Shown: positions 7,627 through 12,768 of the stretch, one piece after another | Position numbering within the stretch: position 1 is the first letter of the stretch | How the letters are laid out: each line of letters starts with the position of its first letter | Assembly: GCA_947259425.1 (NCBI GenBank) | Contig: CAMYMO010000226.1 | Span: 1-12,768 of the forward strand | Length of the DNA stretch: 12,768 nt | Direction: 5' to 3' | Source of the DNA: an uncultured Ectothiorhodospiraceae bacterium | Lineage (GTDB): Bacteria; Pseudomonadota; Gammaproteobacteria; UBA6429; Thiohalophilaceae | Notes under the pieces: generated by a model | The model's input: the letters and a program-made list of their open reading frames with translations, nothing else | Database searches by the model: none | What the model was told of the DNA's origin: nothing | Made by a program: the position numbers and the translations under genes

Positions 7627-8726
7627 CGACTAACTCCTAGATCGTGTTGACGGTGTTTGCGTTTGGTTTTGTCCATAACCTGTCCGGCAAGTTGTCCGCA
7701 TGCCGCATCAATATCTTCACCACGTGTTTTACGTGTAATCGTAGTCAAACCTTTGGCGACTAATACATCACGAAAGGCATCAATTTTTTTCTGCGACGAA
7801 CATCGGTACTTCGTATTAGGAAATGGATTAAAGGGAATTAAATTAACTTTAGCCGGAACATCCTTGAGCAATTTAGCCAGTTCCAGTGCATGTTGCTTAG
7901 AGTCATTAACACCTTCTAGCATGACGTACTCAAAGGTAATTTTTCGACGTGGCTCATCGGCAACATAATTCATACAGGCCTGCATCAGCTCCTTGATGGG
8001 ATACTTCTGGTTTAGCGGTACAATTTCATTTCGTAATTCATCATTTGGCGCATGTAACGAAACAGCGAGACTAACATCGCTGACTTCTTTTAATCGTTTC
8101 ATTGCGGGGACCACGCCGGAGGTACTCAAGGTAACCCGTCTTTTTGATAACCCGTACGCATCATCTTCCAACATGAGCGACATGGCTTTGATGACATTAT
8201 CAAAATTCAATAATGGCTCACCCATCCCCATCAGTACGATATTTGAAATGATTCGCTGCTCTCTCGGTTGGCAGCCTAACGCTTGATTCGCAATCCACAA
8301 CTGACCGATTATTTCGGAAACTGTCAGGTTACGATTAAAACCCTGCTGGGCAGTTGAACAAAAACGACAATCCAATGCACAGCCAACCTGTGATGAGATA
8401 CACAAGGTTCCTCGATCGGCTTCAGGAATAAAAACCGTTTCCACATAATTAGCTTCATCAATGCGCAAAACCCACTTGATAGTGCCATCGTGGGAACGAT
8501 GTTCACTAATAATCTCGGGTGGTGTTACTTCTGCGATCTCAGTCAACTTCTCACGCAGACTCTTGCTTAAATTCGACATCTGATTAAAATCGTTAACGCC
8601 GAACTGGTATATCCATTTTAAAAGTTGCGATGCGCGAAACGGTTTCTCTCCTATCTGGGTAAAAAAATCCTCTAATCCGGTTTTATCCAGATTCAAAAGA
8701 TTGGTTTTGATAACATCTTCACTCAC
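7623..8726 (-). CDS. rlmN: Dual-specificity 23S rRNA/tRNA adenine-C2 methyltransferase RlmN
   Basis: RlmN is a radical-SAM enzyme that methylates C2 of A2503 in 23S rRNA and A37 in some tRNAs. Numbering from the GTG start, the [4Fe-4S] motif CxxxCxxC is at C116, C120 and C123. The methyl-carrying cysteine is C343 in EDIDAACGQLAG, and the second conserved cysteine is C109. LMGMGEPLLN (165-174), LSTSGVVP (200-207) and SLHAPNDELR (223-232) are further family signatures. I chose GTG 8726 (367 aa) over an in-frame TTG at 8768, because the TTG start would add 14 residues unlike the family and overlap ndk by 19 bases, whereas 'VSEDVIKTNLLNL' resembles known N-termini. An AGGG lies 12 bases before GTG, a little far. 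The 3' end overlaps pilF by 4 bp. Confidence 0.96.
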   Translation of the reverse strand: MSEDVIKTNLLNLDKTGLEDFFTQIGEKPFRASQLLKWIYQFGVNDFNQMSNLSKSLREKLTEIAEVTPPEIISEHRSHDGTIKWVLRIDEANYVETVFIPEADRGTLCISSQVGCALDCRFCSTAQQGFNRNLTVSEIIGQLWIANQALGCQPREQRIISNIVLMGMGEPLLNFDNVIKAMSLMLEDDAYGLSKRRVTLSTSGVVPAMKRLKEVSDVSLAVSLHAPNDELRNEIVPLNQKYPIKELMQACMNYVADEPRRKITFEYVMLEGVNDSKQHALELAKLLKDVPAKVNLIPFNPFPNTKYRCSSQKKIDAFRDVLVAKGLTTITRKTRGEDIDAACGQLAGQVMDKTKRKHRQHDLGVSR

Positions 8727-8749
8727 AACAACTACATTCCCTACAACGA

Positions 8750-9181
8750 TTATCGAGTTCGAGGACAAAGCCCGTCATCGGCAAAGAAAAAGGCGATTTC
8801 ATTTTTCGCCGTTTCAGTCGCATCCGAACCATGTACCGCATTTTCTGTAATATCAGAGGCAAAATCCGCCCGAATAGTTCCGGCTGCCGCTTCTGCTGGG
8901 TTCGTGGCCCCCATTACTTCACGATTTTTAGCCACCGCGCCTTCTCCTTCGAGTACCTGCACCATAATCGGACCGGAGGTCATATAATCAATCAGTTCAC
9001 CATAAAACGGACGTTCTTTATGCACAGCATAAAATTCGCCGGCCTGCTCTTTACTAAGATGCATCATTTTGGCGGCAACAATTTGCAGACCCGCCTGTTC
9101 AAATCTTGAGTAGATTTCGCCAATGACATTCTTTGCCACCGCGTCGGGTTTAATGATGGAAATAGTTTGTTCAATAGCCAT
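8750..9181 (-). CDS. ndk: Nucleoside diphosphate kinase
   Basis: NDK transfers the gamma phosphate of ATP to other nucleoside diphosphates through a phosphohistidine intermediate, balancing the NTP and dNTP pools in the cytosol. The 143 residues match the bacterial length exactly. SIIKPDAVAK (8-17), RPFYGEL (57-63), GATNPAEA (91-98) and the active-site segment NAVHGSD with catalytic His117 are intact, and the end FFFADDGLCPRTR is typical. A good GGAG ribosome binding site sits 5 bases before the ATG. Upstream are a candidate promoter (9271-9300) and a hairpin (9217-9238). The next gene, rlmN, starts 23 bp after its stop. Location between the isc operon and rlmN is as in Pseudomonas. Confidence 0.98.
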   Translation of the reverse strand: MAIEQTISIIKPDAVAKNVIGEIYSRFEQAGLQIVAAKMMHLSKEQAGEFYAVHKERPFYGELIDYMTSGPIMVQVLEGEGAVAKNREVMGATNPAEAAAGTIRADFASDITENAVHGSDATETAKNEIAFFFADDGLCPRTR

Positions 9182-9216
9182 ATAAGCTCCAAAATTTCAA
9201 TATTTACAATAACATA

Positions 9217-9238
9217 AACCCGTACGGTCGCACGGGTT
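9217..9238 (-). terminator. GC-rich hairpin between iscX and ndk (weak terminator or ndk leader element)
   Basis: AACCCGT and ACGGGTT form a perfect 7-bp stem around an 8-base loop. Read on the minus strand, the second arm runs into TTTATGTTATT, a broken T-rich tract, while the plus-strand side lacks T's. This could end isc transcripts arriving from iscX. It also lies downstream of the candidate ndk promoter, about 36 bases before the ndk ATG, so it could instead be a leader structure or attenuator. The imperfect T tract makes strong termination uncertain. Confidence 0.45.
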
Positions 9239-9270
9239 AGTATCACATAATCACCTAAAGAATATCAGAA

Positions 9271-9300
9271 ATTGTAGCCGCTCAAGGATGAGTTCGGCAA
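9271..9300 (-). promoter_or_regulatory. Candidate sigma-70 promoter for ndk and downstream genes
   Basis: On the minus strand, TTGCCG (9300-9295, 4 of 6 consensus bases) is followed after 18 bases by TACAAT (9276-9271, 5 of 6). Transcription would begin near 9264 and give a leader of about 80 bases containing the 9217-9238 hairpin. The site lies in the only intergenic gap over 100 bp on the minus strand of this window, which is where a promoter for ndk-rlmN-pilF-rodZ-hisS-yfgM-bamB-der would be expected. Confidence 0.4.
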
Positions 9301-9342
9301 TCTAATCGAGATAAATACACTAAATAATCGATGCTTTTTCGA

Positions 9343-9543
9343 TCATTCGCGCTCTTCAAGCCAGGCCATTTGAATGGCCTCCAGAATACGTTCCCCCGAG
9401 TGTTCAGGGTCATCGTCAAATTCGTCCAATGCCAGCGTCCACTCACGTAAATCCACAAAATTGACGTATTTAGGGTCGACATCAGGATGAGCCTCATCAA
9501 GCTGAATGGCGATTTCCAGGCTGTCAGTCCATTTTAAACTCAT
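9343..9543 (-). CDS. iscX: Fe-S cluster assembly protein IscX
   Basis: IscX (YfhJ) is a small acidic protein that binds iron and the IscS desulfurase and modulates cluster assembly in an iron-dependent way. The 66-residue sequence matches the family along its length: LKWTDSLEIAIQLDEAHPDVDP at 3-24, VDLREWTLALDEFDDDPE at 30-47 and EAIQMAWLEE at 55-64. A strong AGGAGA ribosome binding site precedes the ATG by 5 bases. It is the last gene of the isc operon, 41 bp after fdx, and is followed by the 161-bp gap that leads to ndk. Confidence 0.96.
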   Translation of the reverse strand: MSLKWTDSLEIAIQLDEAHPDVDPKYVNFVDLREWTLALDEFDDDPEHSGERILEAIQMAWLEERE

Positions 9544-9584
9544 CTTTGTCTCCTGTGGTTAGTTTAGTCAGCCGAGGTAATAAA

Positions 9585-9923
9585 TTAGTGGTTTTCAGAG
9601 ACCATATTTATCGTATATTTAGGAATCTCAATCACCAAATCTTGATCGGCCACAATGGCCTGACATGATAAACGAGAATCCGGTTCCAGGCCCCAAGCCT
9701 TATCGAGAAAATCATCTTCTTCCTCGGTAGACTCTTCCAGTGAATCAAACCCCTCACGGATATAAACATGGCAGGTCGTACAGGCACAGGATTTTTCGCA
9801 GGCATGCTCAATATCGATACCGTTGGTCAGCGCCGCATCACAAATACTGATACCAGGCTCCACATCGATTACTGCGCCTTCAGGACACATCGACTCGTGG
9901 GGTAAAAAAATCAACTTTGTCAT
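9585..9923 (-). CDS. fdx: ISC system [2Fe-2S] ferredoxin
   Basis: Fdx is the adrenodoxin-type ferredoxin that supplies electrons for cluster assembly on IscU. The 112-residue protein has the expected ligands C42, C48, C51 and C87, plus the conserved non-ligand C46, in ACEKSCACTTCH and LSCQA. DKAWGLEPDSRLSC and the C-terminal IEIPKYTIN are typical of the family. The start is ATG 9923, giving TKLIFLPHE at the N-terminus as in the E. coli protein (111 aa). An in-frame start at 9950 would overlap hscA and add nine residues not seen in the family. An AAGG is 10 bases and a GACGGA 2 bases before the chosen ATG. The gap after hscA is 13 bp. Confidence 0.96.
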   Translation of the reverse strand: MTKLIFLPHESMCPEGAVIDVEPGISICDAALTNGIDIEHACEKSCACTTCHVYIREGFDSLEESTEEEDDFLDKAWGLEPDSRLSCQAIVADQDLVIEIPKYTINMVSENH

Positions 9924-9936
9924 ATTCCGTCTACCT

Positions 9937-11823
9937 TCAATCAAACTCATCTACTTGGTGACCCGCAAGGGCCTGTTTAATACTATTATTCATTCGTCGT
10001 GCAGCAAACTCAGTTGTCGCTGTATTCAACTTATCTATCGAAGACTTTATTTTGCGATGATCATCACCTTCGCGAACCTGATGCAGTTCAAGCAAGGCCT
10101 GTTCGATCGATTTCACTTCACCCTCTTCCAACAGGTCTCCGTCTTGTTGCAAGGCTATCTGTAAAGCATCAATAACCCGATCCGCTTCAACCTGTTGTTC
10201 ACGTAGATTACGCGCTTCAACATCACCCTTGGCATGGGTGATTGAATCACGCAACATGGTTTCAATCTCCGTGTCGGTCAAACCATAGGAGGGTTTGATT
10301 TGAATACTGGCCTCAACCTGGCTCGTTTCTTCACTTGCCGTTACCGATAACAAACCATCGGCATCAACCTGAAACATGACTCGGATACGTGCCGCACCCG
10401 CGACCATTGCCGGTATATCATGCAGGCTAAAACGTCCAAGCGATCGACAGTCTGAGACTAATTCGCGTTCACCCTGGACAACGTGAATGGTCATCGCCGT
10501 TTGGCCATCTTTAAACGTGGTAAAATCCTGCGCGCGCGTTACCGGAATCGTGGTGTTTCTGGGTATGATTTTTTCGACCAGGTTACCCATGGTCTCTAGA
10601 CCCAGTGAAAGTGGAATCACATCCAACAACAACATCTCGTCGTCGGCTTTATTGCCGACTAAAACATCTGCTTGCAATGCTGCGCCGATGGCAACGACTT
10701 TATCGGGATCGATATCAACCATCGGCGGTTGAGCAAAAAACTCACCGAGTTTTTCACGAACTCGTAAATTACGGGTTGAACCACCCACCATAACCACGGT
10801 TTGCACATCGTCAACCTTAACATTTGCATCTCGAAGCGCACGCCGACAGGTTACAATCGTTTTTTGAATGAGCGGATCGATTAAATTATTTAATTGCTCG
10901 CGGTTAATTGTCCCTGACCAGGTATTTTTCTCATCAAAGGTGACACTTATCGTTACCGACTCTTTTTCGGTAAGGGCTTCTTTTGCATCACAGGCAACCT
11001 TAAGCAGATGTCTGATTTGGTTCTGGCCAAGCTTGTTACTTGCCTCATCATTGATACCGGCCTGTTCCATGATCCATTTGGCAATAGCATGATCAAAGTC
11101 ATCTCCCCCCAGGGCAGTATCACCTGCAGTCGACATGACTTCAAACACGCCTTTAGTCAGCTTTAATATTGAAATATCAAACGTGCCCCCCCCCAGATCA
11201 TAAACCGCGGTAATACCTTCGGCATCTTTATCAAGCCCATAGGCAACTGCCGCCGCCGTCGGCTCATTTAACAGCCTTAACACGTTCAAGCCGGCTAATT
11301 TTCCAGCGTCCTTGGTCGCCTGGCGTTGTGCATCATCAAAATAAGCCGGAACCGTAATGACCACACCGGTTAATTCATCACCTAATGATTGTTCTGCCCG
11401 CTGTTTCAAGGAGGTTAAAATTGCCGCTGAAATTTCGATTGGGCTTTTTTCACCGGCGACCGTTTTGATCCTCGGCACGCTGGCTTCTGTGTCGACAAAA
11501 TCATAAGGTAACTGGGAACCTAAATGTTTTATTTCACTTACCGCACGGCCCATAAAACGTTTAACCGAGGAAATGGTATTGAGAGGATCAATCGCTGCGT
11601 GTTGTTTTGCGCCAAGACCCACTTCCGGTTCAGCATCCGTAGCTGTATATCGAACCACGGAGGGTAAAAGATGTTCTCCTTGTTCGTCTGCAAGCGTATC
11701 GGCCTGACCACTACGCACAGTTGCGACTAATGAATTCGTTGTACCTAAATCAATACCAACCGCAAGGCGTCGTTCATGTGGTTTCGTCGATTGTCCGGGT
11801 TCACTAATTTGTAATAATGCCAT
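9937..11823 (-). CDS. hscA: Fe-S assembly Hsp70 chaperone HscA
   Basis: HscA is the specialised Hsp70 that, with HscB, acts on IscU to drive transfer of the Fe-S cluster to acceptor proteins. At 628 residues it is slightly longer than the E. coli protein (616). The nucleotide-binding domain has IDLGTTNSL at 24-32, VITVPAYFDDAQRQATKDAG (155-174), LLNEPTAAAVAYG (184-196), DLGGGTFD (209-216) and VVMVGGSTR. The substrate-binding domain starts near LLLDVIPLSLGLETMG, and a helical lid follows to the C-terminus. The upstream hscB stop TAG forms part of the ribosome binding site TAGGAA. Gene position between hscB and fdx, together with this N-terminal form, distinguishes it from general DnaK. Confidence 0.97.
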   Translation of the reverse strand: MALLQISEPGQSTKPHERRLAVGIDLGTTNSLVATVRSGQADTLADEQGEHLLPSVVRYTATDAEPEVGLGAKQHAAIDPLNTISSVKRFMGRAVSEIKHLGSQLPYDFVDTEASVPRIKTVAGEKSPIEISAAILTSLKQRAEQSLGDELTGVVITVPAYFDDAQRQATKDAGKLAGLNVLRLLNEPTAAAVAYGLDKDAEGITAVYDLGGGTFDISILKLTKGVFEVMSTAGDTALGGDDFDHAIAKWIMEQAGINDEASNKLGQNQIRHLLKVACDAKEALTEKESVTISVTFDEKNTWSGTINREQLNNLIDPLIQKTIVTCRRALRDANVKVDDVQTVVMVGGSTRNLRVREKLGEFFAQPPMVDIDPDKVVAIGAALQADVLVGNKADDEMLLLDVIPLSLGLETMGNLVEKIIPRNTTIPVTRAQDFTTFKDGQTAMTIHVVQGERELVSDCRSLGRFSLHDIPAMVAGAARIRVMFQVDADGLLSVTASEETSQVEASIQIKPSYGLTDTEIETMLRDSITHAKGDVEARNLREQQVEADRVIDALQIALQQDGDLLEEGEVKSIEQALLELHQVREGDDHRKIKSSIDKLNTATTEFAARRMNNSIKQALAGHQVDEFD

Positions 11824-11835
11824 TAACGATAGTTC

Positions 11836-12375
11836 CTAAAGCGCATCCGCTAAATCCTGTTCAAGATTTTCACACTCTAATAATAATTTTTCTAAAAACT
11901 GTAGCTTTTGTACACCGGCTTTGGCCTCAGCATACTCTTTTGCATCAATCCTGCCAGCCAACTCATCTATCATCGTCGATTTAGTTGATGCAATCGATTG
12001 CATTAACTGGTTAAGACCGTCAAAGGGATCTTCAAGATCTCTTACCGCTGCAACTGACTCACGTAATTCCATTTGTTCCATTAAAAATTCGGGGTCCTGA
12101 GTCGTCTCATTTTCATCATCAAAATCGACGCCGGCCAACATCAAAAGATAACGAGCTCGTTTTATTGGCGATTTTAATATCGTGAAGGCTTCATTGATGT
12201 TGGCAGCTTGCTGCACCGCCAGGCGACGGTCACGATCACTTGCACTGGCAAACCGATCCGGATGAACAGTCTTTTGTAACTCACGATAACGTTCGGTGAG
12301 GTCTTGGATGTTGAGGTGAAAATCGATGGGTAAGCCAAAAATCTCAAAATAATTTTGCGACAGACTTACCGACAT
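11836..12375 (-). CDS. hscB: Fe-S assembly J-domain co-chaperone HscB
   Basis: HscB delivers IscU to HscA and stimulates HscA ATPase activity. The 179-residue protein has an N-terminal J domain at about 8-76, with YFEIFGLP (9-16) and the essential HPD at 38-40 in TVHPDRFA. It is joined to a C-terminal three-helix domain (about 95-175) that binds IscU, including EFLMEQMELRE and a Leu/Glu-rich last helix. It is close in length to the E. coli protein (171 aa). It starts 14 bp after iscA, with a weak AGAGA ribosome binding site, and ends 12 bp before hscA, giving the standard iscA-hscB-hscA order. Confidence 0.97.
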   Translation of the reverse strand: MSVSLSQNYFEIFGLPIDFHLNIQDLTERYRELQKTVHPDRFASASDRDRRLAVQQAANINEAFTILKSPIKRARYLLMLAGVDFDDENETTQDPEFLMEQMELRESVAAVRDLEDPFDGLNQLMQSIASTKSTMIDELAGRIDAKEYAEAKAGVQKLQFLEKLLLECENLEQDLADAL

Positions 12376-12389
12376 GATGACTTATATCT

Positions 12390-12713
12390 CTAAACGGTGA
12401 AGCTTTCGCCGCAACCACAGGTATCTTTTTCGTTAGGATTCTTAAATTTGAATCCTTCGTTTAAACCTTCTTTGCTGAAATCCAGTTCTGTACCATCCAA
12501 ATAGACCACACTTTTGGCATCGACGAAGATCTTCACCCCTTGGGATTCAAATACTTCGTCGCCTTCATCTGCGCCATCAGAAAACTCGATCACATAGGCC
12601 ATACCTGAGCAGCCTGTGGTTTTTACACCAAGACGTAGCCCTTCACCGCTACCACGGTTGGCAAGGTATTCCTTGACTCGACCGGCTGCTGTTTCTGTTA
12701 AAGTAATCGCCAT
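12390..12713 (-). CDS. iscA: A-type iron-sulfur carrier IscA
   Basis: IscA is an A-type carrier that binds iron or an Fe-S cluster and passes it to target apoproteins, especially [4Fe-4S] enzymes. At 107 residues it has the family length and the three ligand cysteines C35 (TTGCSGMAY), C99 and C101 (CGCGESF). GLRLGVKTTGC and LDFSKEGLNEGFKFKNPN are signature stretches. A GGAG ribosome binding site lies 8 bases before the ATG. The preceding iscU tail ends 17 bp upstream. Members of this family (IscA, ErpA, SufA) are similar; the operon position makes IscA the right name. Confidence 0.97.
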   Translation of the reverse strand: MAITLTETAAGRVKEYLANRGSGEGLRLGVKTTGCSGMAYVIEFSDGADEGDEVFESQGVKIFVDAKSVVYLDGTELDFSKEGLNEGFKFKNPNEKDTCGCGESFTV

Positions 12714-12730
12714 CTACCAGCTCCAGTCAG

Positions 12731-12768
12731 TTATGCGCTTTGTTTCGCGTCGTCCTGACCGTTCTTTT
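12731..12768 (-). CDS. iscU: 3' end of the Fe-S scaffold gene iscU (partial)
   Basis: The minus strand entering the window reads KNGQDDAKQSA followed by TAA, 17 bp before iscA. Only 11 complete sense codons are visible. The identity rests mainly on position, since iscU directly precedes iscA in isc operons. The Lys/polar composition fits the variable C-terminal tail of IscU, after its last conserved helix. The other two frames are open or stop differently, so the choice of frame is itself an inference. No scaffold cysteines fall inside the window. Confidence 0.5.
   Translation of the reverse strand, partial: KNGQDDAKQSA

Noticed and set aside
9363..9380. Near-perfect palindrome AGGCCATT TG AATGGCCT
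   Set aside because: It lies inside iscX and is explained by the codons for the conserved EAIQMAW segment. No T tract follows on either strand.

Overview
The window looks like an ordinary, densely packed stretch of gammaproteobacterial chromosome. Base composition is moderate and slightly AT-rich by eye. Gene order matches the conserved isc to der neighbourhood known from Pseudomonas-like and related Gammaproteobacteria. I could not assign a genus. No mobile elements, CRISPR arrays, tRNA or rRNA genes were seen.

Left end (1-1230, plus strand): about 170 bases of leader with a perfect dyad and a TATAAT box. Two overlapping genes follow, an ECF-type RNA polymerase sigma factor and a small single-pass membrane protein that is probably its partner. 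This is the least described part of the window.

Middle (1234-9181, minus strand): a run of housekeeping genes read right to left as ndk, rlmN, pilF/pilW, rodZ, hisS, yfgM, bamB, der. Spacings are 0-39 bp or short overlaps (ATGA, TAATG), so co-transcription from a promoter upstream of ndk is likely. Themes are nucleotide supply, translation and ribosome quality (RlmN, HisRS, Der), cell shape (RodZ), type IV pilus secretin assembly (PilF) and outer-membrane or periplasmic protein biogenesis (YfgM, BamB). The ispG gene, often found between rodZ and hisS, is absent here.

Right end (9343-12768, minus strand): the distal part of the isc iron-sulfur cluster operon, in the order iscU (3' tail only), iscA, hscB, hscA, fdx, iscX. 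IscU is the scaffold. HscB and HscA are the dedicated co-chaperone and Hsp70 that drive cluster transfer. Fdx supplies electrons, IscA is an A-type carrier and IscX is a small regulator or iron-binding protein. The 161 bp between iscX and ndk hold a candidate ndk promoter and a strong GC-rich hairpin downstream of it.

I found no convincing new system. The best leads are the sigma factor and membrane protein pair with the dyad upstream of it, and the hairpin between the ndk promoter and its ribosome binding site.
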